Origin: Candidatus Melainabacteria bacterium
Lineage (GTDB): Bacteria; Cyanobacteriota; Vampirovibrionia; Obscuribacterales; Obscuribacteraceae
Length of the DNA stretch: 64,000 nucleotides
Direction of reading: 5' to 3'
Assembly (NCBI GenBank): GCA_003963305.1
Contig: RXJR01000001.1
Location: forward strand, 372,001-436,000
Part shown: one piece after another, positions 16,094-23,759 of the stretch
How the letters are laid out: every line of letters starts with the position of its first letter
Position numbering within the stretch: position 1 is the stretch's first letter
Notes under the pieces: generated by a model
Database searches by the model: none
What the model saw: only the letters and a program-made list of their open reading frames with translations
What the model was told of the DNA's origin: nothing
Translations under genes and position numbers: made by a program

Positions 16094-17782
16094 ATGCTCG
16101 AAAGTTTAGATATACGCGAATTCGCGCTCATAGAGAACGTCAGGGTGGAATGGACTCCTGGCTTGAACATTCTCACCGGTGAAACCGGCGCGGGAAAATC
16201 GATCATCATCGATGCACTGAATGCGGTGCTAGGGGGAAAAGCGGGAGCGAGCTTTATTCGCACCGGCGCAGAGAAAGCCTCGATTGAGGCATCTTTCAAA
16301 ACTAATCCGCTCATTGCAGCCTGGCTGAAAAAGCAAGAGTTAATCGACGAAGAGCTGTCTACACTTGTCGTCAGCCGCGAAATTACAAAGTCCGGCTCCC
16401 GCATACGCATCAACGGAACACTCGTCAACAGCGCGATAGTGCAAGAATTATCACAGTTACTTTTGACAATTCATGCGCAGCACGAAGCACGCACATTAAT
16501 GTCTCCACAGTCACAGCTGGAGATGCTCGACAGCCTGGGCGATCAACCGCACCGAAAATTGTTGGAAAAAGTGCGCACCCTCTGGTCGAGACGCAAAGAG
16601 CTGGTTGCGCAAATAAAAGAACTTGACACGACTGAAGATGAACGATTGCGCCGATTGGATTTCATCCGCTTTCAACTGACTGAGTTGAACGAAGCACAGT
16701 TAACTGATGCCGACGAAGATGAGGAGCTGAGCAAGCAAAAGAAAGTGCTGGCCAACGTAGCACAGCTCTCCAGCGCCGCCGCTCTCGCTTACGAAGTTTT
16801 GATGGGTGGCGAAAGTTCCGACAGCTCAACAATTGATATGTTGCAAACCTCTCTGGCTGAAGTTGAACGAGGCGCCCGTCTGGATCAGGAGCTGAATGAA
16901 CCGGCCGATCTGCTCAAGCAAAGCCTGGCAAACATTGAAGAAGCGGCTCGCCACCTGCGCCGCTACGGTGCGGGGCTCGACACCGACCCCGAAGCACTTT
17001 CCAATGTAGAAGCCAGGCTGGCTGTGCTCGCTTCAATAAAGAGAAAGTATGGTCCTGAACTGACAGACGCAATCGCCAATCAAGCCAGATTAGCGGAAGA
17101 AGTAGACAAACTGGAAAACGCTCAGACCGCTACGGAAGGCTTGCAGGAAGAGCTGGCAGCTCTGGATGCAGCCTTAAACGAGAGCGCCTCAGAACTCTCC
17201 AACAAACGTCAGAAGCTGGGCAAAAAACTGAGCGAACAGGTGCTTTCCGAACTGATTGACCTGGGCATGGAACGATGCAAATTTGAAATCAAGTTCGACG
17301 CGACACCCGAAGTAACCTCGACAGGCGCAGATCGCGCCGAATTTCTGATTGCCCCCAACCCCGGTCAGCCCCTTCTGCCATTAGCAAAAATCGCCTCGGG
17401 TGGAGAACTGTCACGGGTTATGCTGGCGGTCAAATCTATTTTTGCCAGTGCTGACGGCGTTTCAACCGTTATCTTCGATGAAATCGACACCGGGCTGAGC
17501 GGACGAGTGCTGCAAGCGATGCGGGATAAGCTAGCCAGGCTGGCAAAATCTCACCAGATTCTGTGCATCACCCATCAACCGATCATCGCCTCAGTGGCCG
17601 ACAACCATATAGAAGTCCAGAAGGAACATTCTAAAGATCTGACGAAGGTTTACGCGCGGCAACTCGACGCGGACCAGAGATTGCGATCGCTCGCATCCAT
17701 GGCCAGTGGGCAAGAAGACGCAGAAGTGGCTTTAAATTTCGCGCGCTCTCTAATGGAACAAGCCAACCACCTGCGCGCCTGA
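16094..17782 (+). CDS. recN: DNA repair protein RecN
   Basis: The protein has 562 residues, the usual length. It is an SMC-like ATPase that acts early at double-strand breaks. The start LESLDIREFALIENVRVEW and the Walker A GETGAGKS (about residues 29-36) form the N-terminal half of the ABC head. Coiled coil fills the middle (about 150-360). The C-terminal half has the signature KIASGGELSRVMLA and Walker B STVIFDEIDTGLSG, then CITHQP. All motifs are intact. A short perfect palindrome (ACTTCGTAACGAAGT at 17812-17826) follows the stop. tRNA-Gln and rplY are downstream on the same strand. Confidence 0.96.
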   Translation: MLESLDIREFALIENVRVEWTPGLNILTGETGAGKSIIIDALNAVLGGKAGASFIRTGAEKASIEASFKTNPLIAAWLKKQELIDEELSTLVVSREITKSGSRIRINGTLVNSAIVQELSQLLLTIHAQHEARTLMSPQSQLEMLDSLGDQPHRKLLEKVRTLWSRRKELVAQIKELDTTEDERLRRLDFIRFQLTELNEAQLTDADEDEELSKQKKVLANVAQLSSAAALAYEVLMGGESSDSSTIDMLQTSLAEVERGARLDQELNEPADLLKQSLANIEEAARHLRRYGAGLDTDPEALSNVEARLAVLASIKRKYGPELTDAIANQARLAEEVDKLENAQTATEGLQEELAALDAALNESASELSNKRQKLGKKLSEQVLSELIDLGMERCKFEIKFDATPEVTSTGADRAEFLIAPNPGQPLLPLAKIASGGELSRVMLAVKSIFASADGVSTVIFDEIDTGLSGRVLQAMRDKLARLAKSHQILCITHQPIIASVADNHIEVQKEHSKDLTKVYARQLDADQRLRSLASMASGQEDAEVALNFARSLMEQANHLRA

Positions 17783-17895
17783 CAACTACCGCAAATTGGC
17801 GCCTGATGGGCACTTCGTAACGAAGTTTAAGCTCAAAGCTGCGCCCGAAAAGTCTGTGCAAGCCCGCATGCTAACATTTTAGTTTGCCAACACGG

Positions 17896-17967
17896 TGGGG
17901 CGTCGCCAAGTGGTAAGGCACCTGGTTTTGATCCAGGCATCCATAGGTTCGAATCCTGTCGCCCCAG
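17896..17967 (+). tRNA. tRNA-Gln (anticodon TTG)
   Basis: The 72-nt cloverleaf has acceptor arms TGGGGCG/CGCCCCA with discriminator G, a D-arm with AAGTGGTAAGGC, an anticodon stem CCTGG/CCAGG around the loop TTTTGAT (anticodon TTG), and a T-arm with GGTTCGAATCC. The 3' CCA is not encoded (GCGC follows). It sits between recN and rplY. Confidence 0.95.
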
Positions 17968-18025
17968 CGCATGTTTGCCGCTAAAAGAAGTCAGTATCTA
18001 CACAGTTCCAGAAGGTTATTGAATC

Positions 18026-18649
18026 ATGGAGAAAATCAGGTTAGCCGTTCAAGCTCGCGAAGACAAAACCCCGCGCGCACTCCGACGTGACGGCCTCGTC
18101 CCAGCGACCTTGTATGGACCCGGACAAGATTCTGAAAGCGTACAGGTCGATGCCAAAGAATTCAGCCGCCTGCCGGCAGCTGCTTACAGCCACATGATCG
18201 AACTTGATTTCGGTACCAAGCAGAAAGTCAACGCAGTTATCAGACACGTACAACGTCGCAATATCAATCACAATTTGATGCATGTCGAGTTCTACAGAGT
18301 CAGACTGGACCGCAAACTGACTTTGAGCGTTCCTCTCAAATTTGTGGGCACATCTCAAGCTGTGATCAAAGGCGGACAACTGCAAGAAAACTTCCAGGAA
18401 GCCGAAATCGAATCATTGCCTGGCGACATTCCTGATTTCCTGGAAGTAGATCTTTCAATGATCACCGAAATCGAAGGTGCCATCCACTTCTCAGACCTCA
18501 AGGTCGCCGACACCATCAAAATCTTGAATCCAGCCGATGAAATTATCGCTAAAGTTGTTGCACCGCGCGCGGTAGCAGAAGGCGGAGCACCTGCAGCAGG
18601 AGCCGAAGCGGCACCAGCAGCAGCGGAAGCTCCTGCTCAAGCAGAATAG
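18026..18649 (+). CDS. rplY: 50S ribosomal protein L25 (Ctc/TL5 type)
   Basis: The protein has 207 residues with two domains: an N-terminal 5S rRNA-binding domain (about 1-92; RALRRDGLVPATLYGPG, NHNLMHVEFYRV) and the C-terminal beta domain of the Ctc/TL5 form (FVGTSQAVIKGGQLQENFQE, SLPGDIPDFLEVDLS). The last 30 residues are an Ala/Glu/Pro tail, common in this family. L25 binds 5S rRNA in the large subunit; the Ctc form is linked to general stress in Bacillus. The gene usually neighbours pth, which is not seen here. It directly follows tRNA-Gln. Confidence 0.95.
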   Translation: MEKIRLAVQAREDKTPRALRRDGLVPATLYGPGQDSESVQVDAKEFSRLPAAAYSHMIELDFGTKQKVNAVIRHVQRRNINHNLMHVEFYRVRLDRKLTLSVPLKFVGTSQAVIKGGQLQENFQEAEIESLPGDIPDFLEVDLSMITEIEGAIHFSDLKVADTIKILNPADEIIAKVVAPRAVAEGGAPAAGAEAAPAAAEAPAQAE

Positions 18650-18674
18650 TCAACAACGGCTGCAAGTTTCTCTG

Positions 18675-18712
18675 CCATGATTTGTACTTGTCAGTTGATC
18701 TGCAAATCATGG
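18675..18712 (+). terminator. Hairpin after rplY
   Basis: The arms CCATGATTTG and CAAATCATGG pair perfectly over 10 bp around an 18-nt loop, 26 bases after the stop. Only TGCTTTAG follows, so termination strength is unclear. Confidence 0.6.
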
Positions 18713-18814
18713 TGCTTTAGTCTGGCACGTCACAACATTTAAGCATGCACGTATATGCAGGCGCCCGTCTGCATGGTATGACATAGGTAGGCCTGTCGCT
18801 CGCAGGAGATCTCG

Positions 18815-19426
18815 GTGTCGTATCAAACTCGTTCGCTCAACTTCAGAAAGAGACGTCGCCAGTCAGGCTCCTCCCTGGCCGAATTCGCTCCGGTACTCTT
18901 TGTCTTTCTCTTCTTTGCTCTATTCCCACTACTTGACTTGATGGCAGTAGCTGTGGGAACAGCTTCAATTTCTCTGGCAGCTCGGCAGGGCGCGGCGGCA
19001 GCTGCAGCCTCGGCTGATTATGGGTCCGGGCTGACAGCCATGGAACGCGATGTCAACCAAGTGCGCAATTCCGGGTTCGGTCACTTCCTCAACCTCAGAC
19101 CAATTGCAGGGTCAAATGGTTGTGGAGCTGATCTCTGGATCGAAAAAACAGATGTAAGTAGCCCAACATCAATTCAGTTTTGTGGACCAAACAGCAAAGC
19201 TCCGCCGCCAATCGACTCAAATGCATTCATCTACGAATACTCTTGCGTCGCCAGCTTTCAGGTAGGACCACTGTGCAACTTGAGCGCAGTGCCCTTTATC
19301 GGCAGCGTTCCCGGGCTTGGACCGCCTGCTTCGATCAGATACACAGCCATGGCTGCTGTTGAATATCCAAATGGACTTTCTTCGGGCGCACCGGCGACAG
19401 GTTCGTGGGGCGGCCCACCTCCTTAA
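18815..19426 (+). CDS. TadE-like pseudopilin
   Basis: The product has 203 residues and starts at a GTG after CAGGAGATCTCG. A basic head (FRKRRRQSG) is followed by SSLAEFAPVLFVFLFFALFP, which matches the TadE signature, with Glu five residues into the hydrophobic helix as in type IV-like prepilins. The helix is followed by ISLAARQGAAAAAASADYG, also usual for TadE/TadG. The remaining 140 residues are extracytoplasmic, Pro/Gly-rich, with several Cys. Minor pseudopilins of this type act in tight-adherence pili. It is separated from the TadG-like gene by recN, tRNA-Gln and rplY; no other tad gene is visible. Confidence 0.7.
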   Translation: MSYQTRSLNFRKRRRQSGSSLAEFAPVLFVFLFFALFPLLDLMAVAVGTASISLAARQGAAAAAASADYGSGLTAMERDVNQVRNSGFGHFLNLRPIAGSNGCGADLWIEKTDVSSPTSIQFCGPNSKAPPPIDSNAFIYEYSCVASFQVGPLCNLSAVPFIGSVPGLGPPASIRYTAMAAVEYPNGLSSGAPATGSWGGPPP

Positions 19427-19443
19427 CCGCCTCTATCAGCTTT

Positions 19444-20637
19444 CTATTTGACACCGTCTGCGGTGCCTGTTAGTTGACTGCCTGGCTCAGGAGTGCGCAT
19501 AGGCTCACCCGACGCCATCTCTTTCGCTCTCTCTGAGATAGCTGGATTGCCGCCGGTTGTTGCCGGTTGCTGCAATTTTTCGCTCTTCTCACCGATCGGC
19601 AAACGCACAGTGAAAGTTGAACCCTTGTTCAATTCACTCTCAAGCTCTATCGTTCCTTTATGGGCTTTGATAATGGTCAGGGCAATGGCCAGTCCCAACC
19701 CGGTACCTCCGCCATACAAGCGGCTTCTGGTGCGCGATCTTTCGACGCGGTAAAAGCGATTGAAAATGCGCTGCTGATCAGCGGGAGCGATACCAATACC
19801 GGTATCAATGACACGAATGATGGCCTGTCCGTTCGTTGACCGCAGAGTCACAGTCACTTTGCCGCCGGCCTGCGTTGCTTTAATAGCGTTGTTAGTCAAG
19901 TTCAAGAACACCTGCTTGAGCTTGTCACCATCTGCAAATACGTAAATTGGCGACTGTGACAGAATGAATTGAACCTCAATCTGCTCGGGCGCAATCACAG
20001 TAACAGTATCTTCGACACTGCCAAGCACATCGCGCATATCGACGATTTCTTGCTGATTGATGACAGCCTGTCCGGCATCGGCTCGAGCCAACTGCAACAG
20101 GTCTGAGACAAGTCGAATCAGTCTTCCAGACTCGTCCGAGATGGTTTGCAGAGCCTCTCCGAGCAAGTTGGCGTCGATATTCGATCCTCGGCGCAAAAGC
20201 AGCTTGGTGTAGCCCTGAATCGATGTAAGGGGAGTTCTCAGCTCATGACTGGCATCTGCAACGAACTGACACTGAATGTTCAAACTCTCTTCCAGTCGGT
20301 TTAACAGACGATTGAAAGACTTGCGCAGCTCGGATGTCTCAGTCGGTTCGTTCGGGTCTGTATCCAGACGCTGACGAATATCCATGTTGACGAGCTTTTC
20401 AGTGGCCTGCAAGAGCTGATTGATAGGCTGAAGCATCACTCCAGCCAGAAGCCAGTTGACGAGAAAGAGGACAGGTAGGAGCGGAATGTAAAAGAACGCC
20501 TCGAAGATATTGCCAGACATGCCGCCCAGGGCGTTGGCAACGATAATGTGACAAATAGCGATAGGGATAATGCCGGAAATCGACATAACAAGCGCCATTC
20601 GCGCTCTCATCGACTTCCACCACTCGTGCTTACCCAT
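19444..20637 (-). CDS. Membrane sensor histidine kinase, orphan
   Basis: The protein has 397 residues. Two hydrophobic segments (about 13-38 and 48-68) are joined by a very short loop, so there is almost no periplasmic sensor. A HAMP-like linker (MLQPINQLLQATEKLVNMD) leads to the HisKA domain with His131 in FVADASHELRTPLTS and to the HATPase domain with NLTNNAIKAT (N box), DTGIGI (G1) and YGGGTGLGLAIA (G2). All catalytic motifs are intact. The last 50 residues are low-complexity. No response regulator gene is next to it; the lone receiver at 9.8 kb is one possible partner, without direct evidence. Confidence 0.9.
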   Translation of the reverse strand: MGKHEWWKSMRARMALVMSISGIIPIAICHIIVANALGGMSGNIFEAFFYIPLLPVLFLVNWLLAGVMLQPINQLLQATEKLVNMDIRQRLDTDPNEPTETSELRKSFNRLLNRLEESLNIQCQFVADASHELRTPLTSIQGYTKLLLRRGSNIDANLLGEALQTISDESGRLIRLVSDLLQLARADAGQAVINQQEIVDMRDVLGSVEDTVTVIAPEQIEVQFILSQSPIYVFADGDKLKQVFLNLTNNAIKATQAGGKVTVTLRSTNGQAIIRVIDTGIGIAPADQQRIFNRFYRVERSRTRSRLYGGGTGLGLAIALTIIKAHKGTIELESELNKGSTFTVRLPIGEKSEKLQQPATTGGNPAISERAKEMASGEPMRTPEPGSQLTGTADGVK

Positions 20638-20783
20638 TGTTCCTACCGAACCTTCAATCGGAATGCCAGCTCGCGCTTCAGCGGCCAGGTATATCCGCTG
20701 GACCGCCAGTTTAGCAATAAGAGTAGTATTTTACATCTGAAAACCCGCTTTTCGACGCTTTTCAAGAAGAAGGGCAGAATTTT

Positions 20784-20893
20784 AATTGGCACCACGAAGT
20801 TCCAGATCATCTGGTCCGGGCAATTGGCACCACGACGTGCCCGATCAATGGCTCCACTTAATTGGCACCACCAACGGTGCGCGTGGCATCGGC
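20784..20893. repeat. 38-bp tandem repeat directly after the IMPase stop
   Basis: AATTGGCACCACGA recurs at 20784, 20822 and 20860 with an exact 38-base period; the rest of each unit diverges. Read in the direction of the upstream IMPase gene, the array starts at its stop codon and each unit ends in GTGGTGCCAATT. It lies 150-260 bases upstream of the histidine kinase start. Confidence 0.75.
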
Positions 20894-21706
20894 TTACTTG
20901 CTTAATAGCGTGGAAAGCCAGGCATCATGATTCTTTCCATTAGTGACGATACAACTGCCAGTGTAAATTGATTGACCGCCGCTGAGATCGGAATACTTTC
21001 CGCCACACTCCTCAATGAGGATCTTCATCGGCGCAAGATCCCAGGGTTTCACACCAATTTCGACGTGCGCTTCTGCCTTGCCCTCGAATACATAGGCGAA
21101 TCCAAGGTAGTCACCAAAGCCTCGCTGGCGAGCCGTACTCTCGATCAATTTTGTAAACCCTGGCCAATAACCTTCAGCGAGAATGCGATTAGCGCCGCCG
21201 AAAGAAAATTGCGATTGAGCAAACTCTTTGTTGTCCGAAACTTTCAGACGCATACCGTTTTTGAAGGCGCCGCGCCCCTTTTCTGCCCAGTACATGTCGT
21301 TCATACCGGGTGCCGATACGACACCAAGAACCACCTCTCCATCAATTTCAAGAGCAAGTAGCGTGGCAAAAAAGGGGATGCCGCGGGCAAACCCATAAGT
21401 GCCGTCAATAGGATCAACAATCCATTTACGTTTTTTACCATCGGTCGGTGCACCCGCCGACTCCCCCTCTTCTTCACCAAGAATGGCGTCATTGGGAAAC
21501 CTTGATGCAATCGCCTGGCGGATGATGCGCTCGCACTCCTTGTCAGCCGCCGTTACAGGACTGCCGTCATCCTTTTCGGTAGTAGCGATACCTTCGATGA
21601 AGCATGGCAGAGCGACCCGAGAAGCCTGCTCGCATATGTCAAGCGCAAAAACCAGCTCGGCGCTGAAGGCGTCAAGCAGCGGCAACGGGCCACTTTCTCT
21701 TTCCAT
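20894..21706 (-). CDS. Inositol-monophosphatase family protein (HisN-like)
   Basis: The protein has 270 residues. The Mg-dependent phosphatase motifs are present: Glu79 in LGEEEGE, WIVDPIDGT with Asp98 and Asp101, and WDLAPMKILIEECGG near the C-terminus. Family members dephosphorylate inositol phosphate, histidinol phosphate or PAP. The YGFARGIPFFA block and the KPWDLAP context look more like the HisN histidinol-phosphatase branch, but this is inference and no his gene is adjacent. AAGGATG precedes the ATG. A 38-bp tandem repeat begins at its stop. Confidence 0.87.
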   Translation of the reverse strand: MERESGPLPLLDAFSAELVFALDICEQASRVALPCFIEGIATTEKDDGSPVTAADKECERIIRQAIASRFPNDAILGEEEGESAGAPTDGKKRKWIVDPIDGTYGFARGIPFFATLLALEIDGEVVLGVVSAPGMNDMYWAEKGRGAFKNGMRLKVSDNKEFAQSQFSFGGANRILAEGYWPGFTKLIESTARQRGFGDYLGFAYVFEGKAEAHVEIGVKPWDLAPMKILIEECGGKYSDLSGGQSIYTGSCIVTNGKNHDAWLSTLLSK

Positions 21707-21753
21707 TTTTCACATCCTTACATGCAAATGTGGTTGTTCCGAATTCATGACGC

Positions 21754-21789
21754 AAAAGGAACTCCCGCGACAGATGTCTCGGGAGCTCC
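21754..21789 (-). terminator. Intrinsic terminator of the SLH gene
   Basis: On the minus strand the arms GGAGCTCCCG and CGGGAGTTCC pair with one G-U, around a 12-nt loop, followed by TTTT. It lies 52 bases after the SLH gene stop. Confidence 0.85.
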
Positions 21790-21841
21790 TAAGTAGATCA
21801 TGGTCATCAGAATAGAGCCAGTGAAGGCGACTACTTGTTGT

Positions 21842-22405
21842 TTAGAACAAGTACTCGTAAATGCCGCGGAGACCGCGTCCAACACCAACCACAATGTCTC
21901 TACCGTCAATAAATGTGCCCTTGACCAAACGCTCATAAAGGAAACCTTTCTGGCGTTCAGCATAAGCGAGGCGCATGTCTTGTTCGATGTTTTTATCTTC
22001 GACCAACTTCATGCGTGCTTCGAGTGAATCGACGCGCGCTTTGAGCGCATTCAATTCGCCTCTGAACTCATCCAACAAAGCTGCGAACTTTTCCAAGTCT
22101 GCTTTATCTGCTTTGGTAGCGAGTCTTTCAGTAATACACTGCTCGTATTTGTATAGAGCAGCTGCTAGTTCAAAACGTGTTGCGGATTTTTGTCCGCGGA
22201 ATGTTCTGTCCGGATAACCCACGAGAACGTGGCACGGATTGTTTACAAGCTCCTTGAGAGCATTGTAGGCCCATTCGTTTCCTACAACGTCTGTCAACTC
22301 ACTCACGTTGGTAGCGCCTTGTGCGCTAGCCGGAGCTACGTTGATCAAGGTGCTAGCACTTACGGCAACTAGTCCAGTAAGTAACGCTGCAAACCCCTTT
22401 TTCAT
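21842..22405 (-). CDS. Secreted SLH-domain and coiled-coil protein
   Basis: The product has 187 residues. A signal peptide (KKGFAALLTGLVAVSASTL, cleavage plausible after APASA) is followed by one S-layer homology domain (about residues 34-75; VVGNEWAYNALKELVNN, VGYPDRTFRGQKSATRFELA) and a coiled coil (about 85-135, ALLDEFRGELNALKARVDSL). In cyanobacteria the same SLH plus coiled-coil head is joined to an outer-membrane porin and ties it to the cell wall; here the barrel is missing and only about 45 residues follow. It may be a short wall-binding protein. I start at the ATG at 22405, with GGGAG 11 bases upstream; the longer frame adds a non-signal N-terminus. Confidence 0.85.
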   Translation of the reverse strand: MKKGFAALLTGLVAVSASTLINVAPASAQGATNVSELTDVVGNEWAYNALKELVNNPCHVLVGYPDRTFRGQKSATRFELAAALYKYEQCITERLATKADKADLEKFAALLDEFRGELNALKARVDSLEARMKLVEDKNIEQDMRLAYAERQKGFLYERLVKGTFIDGRDIVVGVGRGLRGIYEYLF

Positions 22406-23029
22406 CTTAGTAATCACTCCCTTGCAATGACCCGATCTAACGTCCGCCATCATAGCCTAAATGTTCCATAGCAACGTAGACTTAAAACCCCCATTTTTGT
22501 TCCGACAAAAAACAAGTCACTAAAAGGCGCATGTACAGCTGCAAAACGGATTCTTAAATAACGTTAACATTTTAACATTTGGTCGCCCAAAATATATCTT
22601 TTGTCGATCCCCGAAAGACCGTTCCCTACTCGCTTCATGGCAACCGGCTTATCAAGAACTCAGCCCCGCGAGTGACATGTGTAATTATCAGACGTGTGAC
22701 GAATAGTCTAAATTGAGTGCGTCAAATTCAAGCCACCAAAAGTAGTGCAGTTGCCTGCATAACGCCGTTCAAAGGTATCGAATATGGTGCCCAAGAGGAG
22801 CGCTTCAAACCGCCTCATGACAACATCGACTACAGATACATTTCCTCAACCTGTCTTATGTAAATCCGCAAAATGCAGCAAGGTACAGCCACACACAGGC
22901 AATTTCCTGGCAACGAGAGATGTAAAACCGGAATGTGCCCAGAAGCAACCCGGCAGACTGACCAGGAACCTACAACCAGTCAAGTTGGCTCTTTGCATGC
23001 GACAATGAGTACAACGAGGAAGGAAATAT
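22406..23029. other. Long intergenic region between SLH gene and gatD
   Basis: These 620 bases separate divergent genes. The stretch 22550-22600 is AT-rich with repeated TTAACATTT. A 74-codon frame at 22784-23008 ending just before gatD has a weak AAAGG site but no recognisable protein features, so I do not call it. No RNA gene was recognised. Confidence 0.5.
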
Positions 23030-23746
23030 ATGGATCTAAGAATCGCTCATCTTTACGCTCATTTTCTGAATATCTACGGTGATCGTGGAAATATCATCAC
23101 GATGGTCCAGAGGGCGAGATGGCGTGGCATTAACGCCACAGTTCAGCCAATCGGGCTGGGTGAAAAAATCGACCCTGATTATTTCGATTTCTATTTCATC
23201 GGCGGCGGACAAGACAAACAACAACAGACCATAGCCGAAGACCTTGTACAGCGCTCTGCCGAACTTCACAAAGCTGTAGAGTCCGGCGCAGTGATTCTAT
23301 CTATATGCGGGGGTTACCAACTTCTGGGCCATTATTATCAGCCCCACGAAGGTCCGCAACTGAAAGGCATCTCGCTGCTGGATGCTCACACCGTTGCTGG
23401 CAATCGACGCATGATAGGCAATGTTGTCGTCAAGCGCGAAGATGGCTCAACTCTAGTCGGTTTCGAAAATCATAGCGGCAAAACTTTTTTGGGATCGGAC
23501 TTGAAACCGTTAGGCAAAGCCACGACAGGCAATGGCAACAATGGCGATGATCTGTACGAAGGTGCCGCCCACGGCACTGTATATGGTACCTACTTGCATG
23601 GTTCAATTTTGCCGAAAAATCCACATTTTGCTGACGAGCTTTTGACTAAAGCTCTTGCAAGAAGACATGGTGCCGTGGCACTCAGCCCGCTCAATGACGC
23701 TACTGAAGATGCTGCTCACAAACGTGCACTGACCCTGCCGGCTTAA
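23030..23746 (+). CDS. gatD: Lipid II isoglutaminyl synthase glutaminase subunit GatD-like
   Basis: The protein has 238 residues and is a class I glutamine amidotransferase of the CobB/CobQ-like type. The nucleophile Cys93 is in ILSICGGYQLLGHYY and the catalytic His190 in YGTYLHGSILPKNP. FENHSGKT near 146-152 is typical of GatD. GatD supplies ammonia from glutamine to MurT, which amidates D-glutamate in lipid II. In known loci murT sits next to gatD; here the upstream 600 bases are empty and the downstream gene is an unrelated oxidoreductase on the other strand, so MurT must lie elsewhere or be absent. AGGAAGG precedes the ATG. Confidence 0.85.
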   Translation: MDLRIAHLYAHFLNIYGDRGNIITMVQRARWRGINATVQPIGLGEKIDPDYFDFYFIGGGQDKQQQTIAEDLVQRSAELHKAVESGAVILSICGGYQLLGHYYQPHEGPQLKGISLLDAHTVAGNRRMIGNVVVKREDGSTLVGFENHSGKTFLGSDLKPLGKATTGNGNNGDDLYEGAAHGTVYGTYLHGSILPKNPHFADELLTKALARRHGAVALSPLNDATEDAAHKRALTLPA

Positions 23747-23759
23747 TCACCCAGGTTGT

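Noticed and set aside
22784-23008. 74-codon plus-strand frame before gatD
   Set aside because: Only a weak AAAGG site supports it; the translation has no domain, signal or membrane segment and looks like random composition.
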